A stretch of DNA of 64,000 nt from the NCBI RefSeq assembly GCF_019956555.1, contig NZ_JAHBDQ010000033.1, positions 1 through 64,000 of the forward strand, given 5' to 3'. The stretch comes from Pseudomonas sp. A-RE-19 (GTDB lineage Bacteria > Pseudomonadota > Gammaproteobacteria > Pseudomonadales > Pseudomonadaceae). The first letter of the stretch is position 1; each line of letters starts with the position of its first letter. This document shows, one piece after another, positions 26,145 to 35,017 of the stretch. Made by a program: the position numbers and the translations under genes. Below the pieces are notes generated by a model. That model searched no databases. It was not told the origin of the DNA and saw nothing but the letters and a program-made list of their open reading frames with translations.

Positions 26145-26891
26145 ATGTCGCTTTTCAAAATCGCCTCCGTGGCCGCCATCGCCCTGACGCTGGGTGCATG
26201 CCAGAGTCTGTTCCAGCCCAATTACCGGGCGCCGCTGGAAACCACCCGCGACGCATCGGAACAGTTGAAACCTGGTTGCGCCAATCCTGATTGCCCGCTG
26301 GTGAACATCGATACACTGCGTTTCCCGGATGAGCCCGCGCTTGACGGCATCATCGAAAAACGCCTGCTGCAAATGACCCGCACCACGCCCGACGCCCCTG
26401 TCGCGCCGACGCTGGCCGCGTATCGCGAACAGTTTTTGAACAACGCCGGCCCGCACTACAGCAGCTATCTGCAAGCCAAGGTACGTGAACAGCATGACGG
26501 CTTGGTGATCGTTGAATTCTCTAGCTACCTGGACACCGGTGGTGACCATGGCACGCCAGGGCGCAGCTTCATCAACTATTCGCGCCAGCAGCATAAAGTG
26601 CTGACGCTCTCGGACATGGTGATTCCGGGGCAGGAAGAAGCGTTCTGGAAAGCGGCGCAGGTGGCGCACAACAGCTGGCTGATCAGCACCAAGCTCGATC
26701 AGGAGCCTGAGTTCGTCAAGCGCTGGCCCTTCGTGAAAACCCAGAACGTGGCGCTGACCTACGGCGGGGTGATCCTCAAGTACGAAGTGAGCACCATCGC
26801 GCCTTACGCATTGGGCCACGTCGAACTGAAGATCCCCTACCCGCGCCTGAATGGCATTCTCAAGCCTGAGCTGTTTCCCGGCCGTAGCTGA
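26145..26891 (+). CDS. RsiV-like (DUF3298) lipoprotein
   Basis: The 248-residue protein has a lipoprotein signal MSLFKIASVAAIALTLGAC, lipobox LGAC. After it comes a RsiV/DUF3298-like domain: NIDTLRFPDEPALDGIIEK, VEFSSYLDTGGDHGTPGRS and YSRQQHKVLTLSDMVIPG, where the 'Y.gGaHg......n.d...g..l.l.dlf' pattern of the family is clear. No sigma factor gene is adjacent, so an anti-sigma role is not implied. AAGGA at 26136-26140 supports ATG 26145. Its 3' end overlaps the convergent cytX by 32 bases. Confidence 0.87.
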   Translation: MSLFKIASVAAIALTLGACQSLFQPNYRAPLETTRDASEQLKPGCANPDCPLVNIDTLRFPDEPALDGIIEKRLLQMTRTTPDAPVAPTLAAYREQFLNNAGPHYSSYLQAKVREQHDGLVIVEFSSYLDTGGDHGTPGRSFINYSRQQHKVLTLSDMVIPGQEEAFWKAAQVAHNSWLISTKLDQEPEFVKRWPFVKTQNVALTYGGVILKYEVSTIAPYALGHVELKIPYPRLNGILKPELFPGRS

Positions 26892-28152
26892 AGGCTCGAC
26901 CGAGCACCAGTTGCAGCAGCCCTGCCAGTACCAGCGACGGCAGGGTTGCGCCGATGTCCGGATAGAGATTGGCCAGCAAATGATAGGTGCTCACCCCGCC
27001 TGACCAGGCGAGCAACGCCGGCCAGCGCAATGCGGCCGACGCGACCTGGCCACGGCGTTTGCGCAGGATGAAATGATCCACCAGCACCACGCCGAACAGC
27101 GGCGCAAACACCGAACCGATCAACAGCAGGAAGTTCTGGTACTGGGCCAATGGCGCCAGGCACGCGATCAGTGTGCAGATCACACCGATGGCCAAGGCCA
27201 GATGCTCGACTTTCAAGCGCAACAGAATCCCGCTGGACACCGCCGCCGAGTGAATATCGGCAAAGGCATTTTCCGACTCATCCAACAGAATCAGCAGCAA
27301 CGGAATCCCTAAACCTGCGCCGGCCAGCGCCAGCAGCAAGGCATTCACTTCACCGCTCGGCGCGAACGCCAGGGTGTAGGCCACGCCCAGGCTCATCAGC
27401 CAGAAGTTACCGATAAAGAAACCCAGCGCTGTACCGCCGAAGACATTCTTCGCACGCTTGCCGAATCGCGAGTAGTCGGCAATCAGCGGCAGCCAGGACA
27501 GCGGCATGGCGATCGCAATATCGAAGCCCACGGCAAACGGCATGGAACCATCACCGGCCTGCGCCCACAACGCGGCCAGATCGGCTTTGGCGAACAGGTT
27601 CCAGGTCAGCCAGAGGCACGCGGCCAGCAGCAGCCAGATGCCCCACTTGCGCAGGATCTTGCGCACGAAAGTCAACGGGCCGCTGACCGCCAGCAACGTA
27701 GCCAGTACCCCGAAGAACAGCGTCCACAGCAGCGGGTTCGACCACAGACTGCCTTCGCTGAATGCTCGGGCGCCGAGCAGGCTGGCAGCGTCGCGCATCA
27801 CGATGATTTCGAACGAGCCCCAACCGATCAGTTGCAACAGATTCAACACCGCCGGAAGGCTGGCGCCATGACGACCCAGGCTGAGCTTGAGTGCGGTCAT
27901 CGACGACAGACCGGTATCGCTGCCGATCACCCCGACGGCAGCCAGAAGTAGAACGCCGACCAGCGTGCCGAGAAAAATCGCCAGCAACGAACCGGACAAG
28001 CCCAGACCCGGTGCGAGCAGCGCGCCGGTCTGCAACACCATCAGGCCGATGCCGAGGGAGAACCACAGGGAAAACAGATCACGGCCGCCGAAGACACGTT
28101 TGTCGGTCGGCACGGCGATGTCCGGGGAGTAAGTACTGGGTTGGATGCTCAA
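26860..28152 (-). CDS. cytX: Putative hydroxymethylpyrimidine transporter CytX
   Basis: It is a 430-residue NCS1/cytosine-permease family protein with about 12 membrane helices (LFSLWFSLGIGLMVLQTGAL first; WLPLIADYSRFGKRAKN is a family motif). Standing directly downstream of thiC identifies it as the CytX subtype, which is thought to import the HMP moiety of thiamin. The frame stays open back through a REP element, so I use TTG 28152 (protein SIQPSTYSPDIAVPTDK) as start, with weak GAG upstream. Only a REP and hairpin separate it from thiC, so TPP control may extend to it. Confidence 0.88.
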   Translation of the reverse strand: MSIQPSTYSPDIAVPTDKRVFGGRDLFSLWFSLGIGLMVLQTGALLAPGLGLSGSLLAIFLGTLVGVLLLAAVGVIGSDTGLSSMTALKLSLGRHGASLPAVLNLLQLIGWGSFEIIVMRDAASLLGARAFSEGSLWSNPLLWTLFFGVLATLLAVSGPLTFVRKILRKWGIWLLLAACLWLTWNLFAKADLAALWAQAGDGSMPFAVGFDIAIAMPLSWLPLIADYSRFGKRAKNVFGGTALGFFIGNFWLMSLGVAYTLAFAPSGEVNALLLALAGAGLGIPLLLILLDESENAFADIHSAAVSSGILLRLKVEHLALAIGVICTLIACLAPLAQYQNFLLLIGSVFAPLFGVVLVDHFILRKRRGQVASAALRWPALLAWSGGVSTYHLLANLYPDIGATLPSLVLAGLLQLVLGRAFSYGRETAQA

Positions 28153-28190
28153 GGGTGTTATCTCAGAGGGACATTTGTTGTTTTTTTGAT

Positions 28191-28273
28191 CGCCATCGCG
28201 AGCAGGCTCGCTCCCACAGGGGATTTGTGAACGACACAGATCCAATGTGGGAGCGAGCCTGCTCGCGATGGCG
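28191..28273. repeat. REP inverted repeat, type B
   Basis: The 27-base arms CGCCATCGCGAGCAGGCTCG.. (28191-28217) and their exact complement (28247-28273) enclose a 29-base loop. Same core as at 34839, 55044 and 62219. It lies between thiC and cytX. Confidence 0.9.
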
Positions 28274-28293
28274 GCGGTGAAATCACCGCCGCC
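28270..28293 (-). terminator. Hairpin after thiC
   Basis: Stem GGCGGCGGTGA / TCACCGCCGCC with a 2-base loop lies ten bases past the thiC stop. It has no T-run, and merges into the REP; it may only partly end transcription before cytX. Confidence 0.5.
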
Positions 28294-28303
28294 AAATGCC
28301 AGA

Positions 28304-30193
28304 TCAAACCTTCTTGTACAACTGACTGCCTTCCTGCTTGAACCGCTCAGCCTGCTCTGCCAGACCTTGCGCAACTTCCGCATCGACAGTTTCGATCCGC
28401 TGGTTAGCCGCGTATTCACGGACTTCCTGAGTGATCTTCATCGAGCAGAATTTCGGCCCGCACATGGAGCAGAAATGCGCGACCTTGGCCGAATCCTTCG
28501 GCAGGGTTTCGTCGTGGTACGAACGCGCGGTGTCCGGGTCGAGGCCGAGATTGAACTGATCTTCCCAACGGAATTCGAAACGCGCCTTGCTCAAGGCGTT
28601 ATCGCGAATCTGCGCGCCCGGATGCCCCTTGGCAAGGTCGGCAGCGTGAGCGGCGATCTTGTAGGTGATGATCCCGGTCTTCACGTCATCCTTGTTCGGC
28701 AGGCCCAAGTGTTCCTTCGGCGTCACGTAGCAGAGCATGGCGCAACCGAACCAGCCAATCATCGCCGCACCGATACCGGAGGTGATGTGGTCGTAGCCTG
28801 GGGCGATGTCGGTGGTCAGCGGGCCGAGGGTGTAGAACGGCGCCTCGTCGCAGCACTCGAGCTGCTTGTCCATGTTCTCTTTGATCAACTGCATCGGCAC
28901 ATGGCCCGGGCCTTCGATCATGCACTGCACGTCGTGCTTCCAGGCGATTTTGGTCAGCTCGCCGAGGGTTTCCAGCTCACCGAATTGTGCGGCGTCGTTG
29001 GCGTCGGCAATCGAGCCCGGACGCAGGCCATCGCCCAGCGAGAAGCTGACGTCGTAGGCCTTCATGATTTCGCAGATGTCTTCGAAATGGGTGTAGAGGA
29101 AGTTTTCCTTGTGGTGCGCCAGGCACCACTTGGCCATGATCGAACCGCCACGGGAAACGATACCGGTCACGCGCTTGGCGGTCAGCGGCACATAGCGCAA
29201 CAACACGCCGGCGTGGATAGTGAAGTAGTCGACGCCCTGTTCGGCCTGCTCGATCAGCGTGTCGCGGAACAGTTCCCAGGTCAGGTCTTCAGCGGCGCCG
29301 CCAACTTTTTCCAGGGCCTGGTAGATCGGTACGGTACCGATCGGCACCGGCGAGTTGCGGATGATCCATTCGCGGGTTTCGTGGATGTGCTTGCCGGTGG
29401 ACAAGTCCATGACCGTGTCCGAACCCCAGCGAATGCCCCAAGTCAGTTTCGCCACTTCTTCTTCGATGGACGAACCCAAGGCACTGTTGCCGATGTTGCC
29501 GTTGATCTTCACCAGGAAGTTACGGCCGATGATCATCGGTTCCAGTTCGGTGTGGTTGATGTTGGCCGGAATGATCGCGCGGCCACGGGCGATCTCTTCA
29601 CGGACAAATTCCGGCGTGATGATTTTCGGCACGCTGGCGCCGAAGCTGTAGCCGGCGTGTTGCTGATCCAGCAGGCCAGCGGCACGGGCCACTTCGAGCT
29701 TCATGTTTTCGCGGATGGCGACGTATTCCATCTCGGCGGTGATGATGCCTTTTCGGGCGTAGTGCATCTGGCTGACGTTGGCACCCGGCTTGGCGCGGCG
29801 CGGGTTGTTGACGTGGGCGAAACGCAGCTTGGTCAGCTCTGGATCGGCAAGGCGTTCCTGGCCGAAGTTGGAGCTCAGGCCGGACAGACGCTCGGTGTCG
29901 CCACGGGATTCGATCCACGGCGAACGCACATCGGCCAGGCCTTTGCGCACGTCGATGATGACGTTGGGGTCGGTATACGGGCCCGAGGTGTCATACACCA
30001 CTACCGGCGCGTTGATTTCGCCGCCGAAGTCGGTCGGCGTCACATCAAGACTGATTTCGCGCATCGGCACGAGGATGTCCGGGCGCGTGCCCTGAACATA
30101 AATTTTTTGCGAGCGGGTAAACGGCTGAACCGATTGCTGATCGACCTTGGCCGAGTCACTCAGGTTGGTTGCGTTTTTTGATTTTGTAGTCAT
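28304..30193 (-). CDS. thiC: Phosphomethylpyrimidine synthase ThiC
   Basis: ThiC is a radical-SAM enzyme that converts aminoimidazole ribotide to HMP-P, the pyrimidine of thiamin. The 629-residue protein has the C-terminal cluster motif CSMCGPKFC (Cys575, Cys578, Cys583), and the conserved core (VSRGGSIMAKWCL, MIEGPGHVPM, GPLTTDIAPGYDHITSGIG). ATG 30193 is chosen for GGAG nine bases before it; a frame to 30265 would translate part of the leader. It has a TPP riboswitch in the leader at 30372-30463. Confidence 0.98.
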   Translation of the reverse strand: MTTKSKNATNLSDSAKVDQQSVQPFTRSQKIYVQGTRPDILVPMREISLDVTPTDFGGEINAPVVVYDTSGPYTDPNVIIDVRKGLADVRSPWIESRGDTERLSGLSSNFGQERLADPELTKLRFAHVNNPRRAKPGANVSQMHYARKGIITAEMEYVAIRENMKLEVARAAGLLDQQHAGYSFGASVPKIITPEFVREEIARGRAIIPANINHTELEPMIIGRNFLVKINGNIGNSALGSSIEEEVAKLTWGIRWGSDTVMDLSTGKHIHETREWIIRNSPVPIGTVPIYQALEKVGGAAEDLTWELFRDTLIEQAEQGVDYFTIHAGVLLRYVPLTAKRVTGIVSRGGSIMAKWCLAHHKENFLYTHFEDICEIMKAYDVSFSLGDGLRPGSIADANDAAQFGELETLGELTKIAWKHDVQCMIEGPGHVPMQLIKENMDKQLECCDEAPFYTLGPLTTDIAPGYDHITSGIGAAMIGWFGCAMLCYVTPKEHLGLPNKDDVKTGIITYKIAAHAADLAKGHPGAQIRDNALSKARFEFRWEDQFNLGLDPDTARSYHDETLPKDSAKVAHFCSMCGPKFCSMKITQEVREYAANQRIETVDAEVAQGLAEQAERFKQEGSQLYKKV

Positions 30194-30371
30194 CACGGGC
30201 TCTCCAGACACACATCCAGGCAGTGGATTTTTTGTCGGAGCGAACCTGTAAACGAATGGACGCACGGGTGCTGGAAATCAGCTGTGCTGTGCTCGATGCT
30301 CGAGGGGTGTTCGATTGTCGAACAACATCCCGGACGAAGCACAAGAGGACTCGCCGGGTGACGAGAAATCT

Positions 30372-30463
30372 TGTTCCCTACGCAGGCGCTAACCTGATCA
30401 GGTTCAACGGGATCCGAAATTATTCGATCTCAGCCTCATAGCAAGGCACCCCGACAAGAACCC
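30372..30463 (-). promoter_or_regulatory. TPP riboswitch (THI element) of thiC
   Basis: On the minus strand the region reads TCGGGGTGCC, then GGCTGAGATC, then CCCGTTGAACCTGATCAGGT and finally GCGCCTGCGTAGGGA. These are the P1/P2, the GCTGAGA core and the ACCTGATC / GCG.AGGGA parts of the thiamin pyrophosphate aptamer, in order. It ends about 180 bases before the thiC start. Binding of TPP should lower thiC (and perhaps cytX) expression. Confidence 0.96.
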
Positions 30464-30654
30464 GGCCAGTCTAGACACAACCGGCAAAGAACGCCAATCC
30501 CGCTGCAAACACCATGATGAATGGCGCAATTGCAGGATTGTTGCCGTGCCTGCGTGCAACTACACTCGCTACGCCGTGCCGCCTTGACGCTGCGGGGCGC
30601 CGCGCCGTAGCCTTGGCGCTCAAATTATCAGCGTAATTTTTTAGGGATAGCCTC

Positions 30655-32088
30655 ATGCTGCGCAAACTCTCACTGGCCCTTGCCGTGTCTTATGCGTCCA
30701 ATGGAATGGCTTGGGCAGCAGATGCGCCCTTATCGACCAAGACCGATCTGGTCAGCGTCTATCAGGAAGCAGTGGACAACAACGCCGACCTCGCTGCCGC
30801 CCGCGCCCAATATGGCGCCCAGAAGGAAGTCGTGCCCCAGGCTCGTGCCGGCCTGCTGCCGAACATTTCCGGCGGTGCCGAAGTGGCCAACGTGCGTACC
30901 TCGATCGACCAGCCTTCAGTCGTCGCTAACCGCAGCGCTCATTCGTATCAGGCGACCCTGGCGCAGCCGCTGTTCCGCGCCGATCGCTGGTTCCAGTTCC
31001 AGGCGGCCAAGGACGTCAACGAGCAAGCTGCATTGCAACTCTCGGCCACCGAGCAGAACCTGATCCTGCAAAGCGCCGAAAGCTACTTCAACGTGCTGCG
31101 CAGCCAGGACAACCTGGCATCGACCAAGGCCGAAGAAGCGGCATTCAAGCGCCAACTCGACCAGTCCAATGAGCGCTTCGATGTCGGCCTGTCGGACAAG
31201 ACCGACGTGCTGCAATCCCAGGCCAGCTACGACACCGCGCGGGCCAATCGGATTCTGGCCCAGCGCCAGGTGGATGATGCGTTTGAAGCCTTGATCACCC
31301 TGACCAACCGGCAGTACAACTCGATCCAGGGCATCGTCCACACCTTGCCGATCCTGCCGCCAGCGCCGAACGACGCCAAGGCCTGGGTCGACACCGCCGC
31401 CAGACAGAACCTGAATTTGCTGGCCAGCAACTACGCGGTCAGCGCCGCCGAAGAAACCCTCAAGCAACGCAAGGCCGGTCACGCACCGACGCTGGATGCG
31501 GTGGCCAAGTATGAAAAAGGCGACAACGATGCCTTGGGCTTCAGCAACCCGAATGCGTTTGGAACGCCGTATGGCGGCAACGTCGATCAACGTACGCTGG
31601 CCTTGCAGCTGAATATTCCGATCTACAGCGGCGGGCTGACCAGCTCCCAGGTGCGCGAGTCTTACTCACGCCTGGATCAGACTGAACAACAACGCGAAGC
31701 GCTGCGCCGTCAGGTCGTGGAAAACACCCGCAATCTGCACCGCGCCGTCAACACCGACGTCGAGCAGGTGCAGGCACGCCGGCAGTCGATCATCTCCAAC
31801 CAGAGCGCGGTGGAAGCGACCGAAATCGGTTATCAGGTGGGGACGCGCAACATCGTCGACGTGCTCGATGCCCAGCGTCAGCTGTACACCTCGGTGCGTA
31901 ACTACAACAACACCCGCTACGACTACATCCTCGACAACCTGCGCCTGAAGCAGGCCGCCGGCACTTTGAACCCGGGGGATTTGCAGGACCTGACGCGTTA
32001 TCTGAAGGCTGATTACAACCCGGATAAAGACTTCCTGCCGCCGGATCTGGCCAAGGCTGCGGCGGAGCAGCTCAAAGCCAGGCCTTAA
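30655..32088 (+). CDS. tolC: TolC-family outer-membrane efflux protein
   Basis: The 477-residue protein has a signal peptide (cleavage near AWAAD) and two OEP repeats with the TolC coiled-coil pattern (NLILQSAESYFNVLRSQDNL; DVLDAQRQLYTSVRNYNNTR). It forms the trimeric outer-membrane duct for type I secretion and tripartite pumps. It has the position of PAO1 opmH, divergent from thiC; no inner-membrane pump genes are beside it, as for general-purpose TolC. AGGGAT lies eight bases before ATG 30655. The 461-base gap to thiC contains the riboswitch and both promoters. Confidence 0.95.
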   Translation: MLRKLSLALAVSYASNGMAWAADAPLSTKTDLVSVYQEAVDNNADLAAARAQYGAQKEVVPQARAGLLPNISGGAEVANVRTSIDQPSVVANRSAHSYQATLAQPLFRADRWFQFQAAKDVNEQAALQLSATEQNLILQSAESYFNVLRSQDNLASTKAEEAAFKRQLDQSNERFDVGLSDKTDVLQSQASYDTARANRILAQRQVDDAFEALITLTNRQYNSIQGIVHTLPILPPAPNDAKAWVDTAARQNLNLLASNYAVSAAEETLKQRKAGHAPTLDAVAKYEKGDNDALGFSNPNAFGTPYGGNVDQRTLALQLNIPIYSGGLTSSQVRESYSRLDQTEQQREALRRQVVENTRNLHRAVNTDVEQVQARRQSIISNQSAVEATEIGYQVGTRNIVDVLDAQRQLYTSVRNYNNTRYDYILDNLRLKQAAGTLNPGDLQDLTRYLKADYNPDKDFLPPDLAKAAAEQLKARP

Positions 32089-32109
32089 AAAGCAAAGGAT
32101 CGCAAAAGC

Positions 32110-32188
32110 AAAAGATCGCAGCCTTCGGCAGCTCCTACACCGGGATTGATGTACACCCTGTAGGAGCTGCCGAAGGCTGCGATCTTTT
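32110..32188. repeat. REPIN-like inverted repeat, type A
   Basis: The 30-base arms AAAAGATCGCAGCCTTCGGC.. (32110-32139) and exact complement (32159-32188) enclose a 19-base loop, between the convergent tolC and waaA stops. It ends three bases before the waaA stop and may serve as a bidirectional hairpin barrier. Confidence 0.9.
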
Positions 32189-32191
32189 GAT

Positions 32192-33469
32192 CTAACGCTC
32201 GATCAACCTGCCCAACCCATCCAACAAACGCTGCAACGCGCCCTGGTTAGCGCGCATCACTTTCAGCCCCGCCTCTGCCATCCGCTGCGCATCGCTCGGT
32301 AATTCGAACAATCGCTGCACCGCCAGCGCCAGACTTTCGGCATCATCGACCTCGGCCAACGCCCCGGCACTGCGCAACTGCGCGGCGATCTCGAGGAAGT
32401 TGAATAAGTGCGGACCACTCAATACCGGTTTGGCCAGGGCCGCCGGTTCCAGCAGGTTATGACCGCCGTTCGGCACCAGACTGCCGCCGACGAACGCGCT
32501 GTCAGCCAACGCGTAAAGAAACAGCAACTCACCCATGGTGTCGCCCAGCAGCACCGAAGTGCCTGGGGTAACCGGTTCGCCCGCCGAACGCCGCACCGTG
32601 GCGAACCCCTGCTGCCGGCACAATTCGAACACCGGGTTGAAGCGCTCCGGATGACGCGGCACCAGAATCAGCAAGGCATCGGGATGATTGGCCAGCAGCC
32701 GACGATGGGCAGCCAGCACCACTTCGTCTTCGCCTTCATGGGTACTCGCGGCGATCCACACCGGGCGATCCTGCGCCTGCCACTGCGCACGCAACTCGTC
32801 AGCACGCTGCAGCAGTTGCGGGTCGATGGTCAGGTCGAACTTGATCGAACCGGTCACTTCGACGGTTTCCGGGCGCGCGCCCAAATCGCGGAAGCGCTGC
32901 GCCTCGGCTTCGGTCTGCACCGCGAACAGGCTCATCTCGGCGAGCATCGGACGGGTCAGTTCAGGGAAGCGGCCATAGCCCTTGGCTGAGCGTTCGGACA
33001 GTCGCGCATTGGCCAGCGCCACGGGAATTGCGCGCTTGGCGCATTGATGGATATGGTTGGGCCAGAGTTCGGTTTCCATGATCACCGCCAGTTTCGGCCG
33101 GGCCCGATCAAGGAATCGCTTTGCTGCGCAAGGCAAGTCGTACGGCAAATAGCAGTGCTGGATGCGCGGTTCGTTGGCAAACAACGCCTGGATGCGCTCG
33201 GAACCGGTCGGGGTCATGCAGGTAACGGTGATCGGCAGCGTCGGATACCGTTGCAGCAAGGCACGAATCATCGGCGCAGCGGCGATGCTTTCGCCCACCG
33301 ACACGGCGTGCACCCAGAGGCCGTCCGGCTTCATCGCCGGCAGCGCGAGGGAGAAACGTTCGCCAATGCGCTTGGCGTACGCCGGCGCCTTGCGCGCCCG
33401 CAGCCAAAGCCGAATCGCTACCAATGGCAGCCCCATGTAAAACAGCGCGGTGTAGAGAGTTCTATTCAT
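32192..33469 (-). CDS. waaA: 3-deoxy-D-manno-octulosonic-acid (Kdo) transferase WaaA
   Basis: WaaA adds the Kdo residues to lipid IVA at the inner face of the cytoplasmic membrane. The 425-residue protein has an N-terminal membrane anchor (LYTALFYMGLPLVAIRLWLR) and GT30 signatures: GERF, WVHAVSVGESIAAAPMI, TETELWPN (here METELWPN), ANARLSERSAKGY, VTGSIKFD, and VGGSLVPNGGHNLLEPA. ATG 33469 gives the usual family length; earlier in-frame codons are rejected. It lies downstream of the lysR gene, and converges on tolC. Confidence 0.96.
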   Translation of the reverse strand: MNRTLYTALFYMGLPLVAIRLWLRARKAPAYAKRIGERFSLALPAMKPDGLWVHAVSVGESIAAAPMIRALLQRYPTLPITVTCMTPTGSERIQALFANEPRIQHCYLPYDLPCAAKRFLDRARPKLAVIMETELWPNHIHQCAKRAIPVALANARLSERSAKGYGRFPELTRPMLAEMSLFAVQTEAEAQRFRDLGARPETVEVTGSIKFDLTIDPQLLQRADELRAQWQAQDRPVWIAASTHEGEDEVVLAAHRRLLANHPDALLILVPRHPERFNPVFELCRQQGFATVRRSAGEPVTPGTSVLLGDTMGELLFLYALADSAFVGGSLVPNGGHNLLEPAALAKPVLSGPHLFNFLEIAAQLRSAGALAEVDDAESLALAVQRLFELPSDAQRMAEAGLKVMRANQGALQRLLDGLGRLIER

Positions 33470-33491
33470 GGCGGCGGAGTTTATCGGTTTT

Positions 33492-34382
33492 TTAGCCGAT
33501 CGCCTGCAAGTGCACGGCAAAACGTTCCGCCAGCCAACGGGCCGCCGGGCCGAGGGGCTCATCGCGACGCCAGACCAGCTCCACAATCAATGCCGGTGGC
33601 GTCCATTCGCTGGCCAGTTCGACCATCAGATCCTGATACGCCGGGTACTGCACCACATGTCGCGGCAACCAGGCCCAGCCGAGACCACGCATCACCCATT
33701 CGGCCATCACGTAGAAACTGTCGGCGCGCCAGACCTGCGGGCTGGCCGGTTCACTGCCGGGGTAGACGCTGGACTGCGTGGACATCAGCAACTGCCGATG
33801 CTGCGCCAGTTGTTGGCAATCGACCTGGGCCTGCTTCGCCAAGGGATGCCCCGCGCCGCACACCGTGACCATTTCGACGCTGCCCAGCACTCGCCGTTCG
33901 AGGGCTTCGGGAATCTGATCGTGATAAAACAGCAAGCCCAGGTCAGCCCGGCGCTCTACCAGTTTGCGCGCCACATCACCTTGGGCTGCGCTGGTCAGCT
34001 GCACCTCAAGGCTGGGAAACTGTTCCGCCAGGGCCTCAAAGCTTTCAACCACCGCTTGATAGGGCATCGCCTCATCCTGAGCCACCCGCAGACTCGCTTC
34101 CTGGCCACGCATCATCGCCAGTGCCCGGCCATTGAGGCGCTCGCACTGGCGCAGCACTTCCCGCGCTTCCTCAAGCAGGGCGGTGCCGGCTTCGGTGAGT
34201 TTCGGCTGACGGCCGCTGCTGCGGTCGAACAGACTGACGCCCAGGTCCTCTTCCAGCAGCGCAATCGAACTGCTGACCGCCGACTGCGCCTTGCGCTGAT
34301 CCCGCGCCACCGCGGAAAACGAACGCTGTTCCGCTACGCTGACAAACAAGCGCAGCTGTTCCAGATTCCATTGCATGTTCAT
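33492..34382 (-). CDS. LysR-family transcriptional regulator
   Basis: The 296-residue protein has an N-terminal winged helix (about 3-62; LEQLRLFVSVAEQRSFSAVA, then AVSSSIALLEEDLGVSLFDR) and a periplasmic-binding-protein-like effector domain. It is transcribed away from the SMR transporter gene, with 103 bases between the starts, the usual LysR layout, so it probably controls that gene and itself. The ligand cannot be read from sequence. Corresponds in place to PAO1 PA4989 as I recall. Confidence 0.92.
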   Translation of the reverse strand: MNMQWNLEQLRLFVSVAEQRSFSAVARDQRKAQSAVSSSIALLEEDLGVSLFDRSSGRQPKLTEAGTALLEEAREVLRQCERLNGRALAMMRGQEASLRVAQDEAMPYQAVVESFEALAEQFPSLEVQLTSAAQGDVARKLVERRADLGLLFYHDQIPEALERRVLGSVEMVTVCGAGHPLAKQAQVDCQQLAQHRQLLMSTQSSVYPGSEPASPQVWRADSFYVMAEWVMRGLGWAWLPRHVVQYPAYQDLMVELASEWTPPALIVELVWRRDEPLGPAARWLAERFAVHLQAIG

Positions 34383-34485
34383 GGCTCAACCCATCTTCAG
34401 AACAGATAGGTAATGACTTTACCGCATCTGGCGAGTCTCTAGAATGCCGACCTCAGAAAGCAACACTTCACACGAGGATTGACCC

Positions 34486-34818
34486 ATGACCGCTTACTAC
34501 TACCTGGCCATTGCTATCTGCGCCGAAGTAATCGCTACCGTTTCGATGAAAGCGGTCAAAGGTTTCAGCACGCCACTGCCGCTGCTGCTGGTCATCGTCG
34601 GTTACGGCATTGCTTTCTGGATGCTGACCCTGGTGGTGCGCAGCGTTCCGGTGGGCGTGGCCTACGCGGTGTGGGCCGGCATGGGCATCGTGATGGTCAG
34701 CGTCGCGGCACTGTTTATCTACGGGCAGAAGCTGGATGTGCCGGCGATGCTGGGAATGGCGCTGATTGTGCTGGGTGTTGTGGTTATTCAGTTGTTCTCC
34801 AAGACTGCCGGACACTAA
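34486..34818 (+). CDS. Small multidrug resistance (EmrE-type) transporter
   Basis: The 110-residue protein has four membrane helices and the essential Glu14 in AICAEVIATVSMKA, with the SMR motif GVAYAVWAGMGIV. Such dimers exchange protons for quaternary cations or guanidinium-like compounds. ATG 34486 follows an AGGA site. It is divergent from the LysR gene, its likely regulator. Substrate not inferable. Confidence 0.95.
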   Translation: MTAYYYLAIAICAEVIATVSMKAVKGFSTPLPLLLVIVGYGIAFWMLTLVVRSVPVGVAYAVWAGMGIVMVSVAALFIYGQKLDVPAMLGMALIVLGVVVIQLFSKTAGH

Positions 34819-34838
34819 AACCCGAAGCACTTTCCATT

Positions 34839-34926
34839 GTGGGAGCGAGCCTGCTCGCGATAGCGGTCTTGCATTCAACCCTTATGTTGCATGTGCCGGC
34901 CCCATCGCGAGCAAGCCCGCTCCCAC
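34839..34926. repeat. REP pair, type B/C hybrid
   Basis: GTGGGAGCGAGCCTGCTCGC (34839 on) faces ATCGCGAGCAAGCCCGCTCC (34904 on). The arms pair with a few mismatches: one has the type B core, the other type C. It lies between the SMR and FAD oxidoreductase genes. Confidence 0.85.
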
Positions 34927-35017
34927 AGGTTTTGCATCCTCCCTATTGATCACCAACAAATCCCCTCCGCATCGAGTCTGTATACTGCACCCTCGTCTTG
35001 AACACTGAGGTCGCTGC

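Noticed and set aside
28153..28419. N-terminal extension of cytX to 28419
   Set aside because: The extra residues derive from the REP element and the 3' end of thiC.
28247..30181. Plus-strand open frame of 644 codons opposite thiC
   Set aside because: It is an antisense shadow of thiC, with no recognisable protein and no upstream start signals.
30471..30654. Possible small gene or sRNA between the riboswitch and tolC
   Set aside because: No coding frame with a start signal or hairpin/T-run is convincing; it more likely holds the two divergent promoters.
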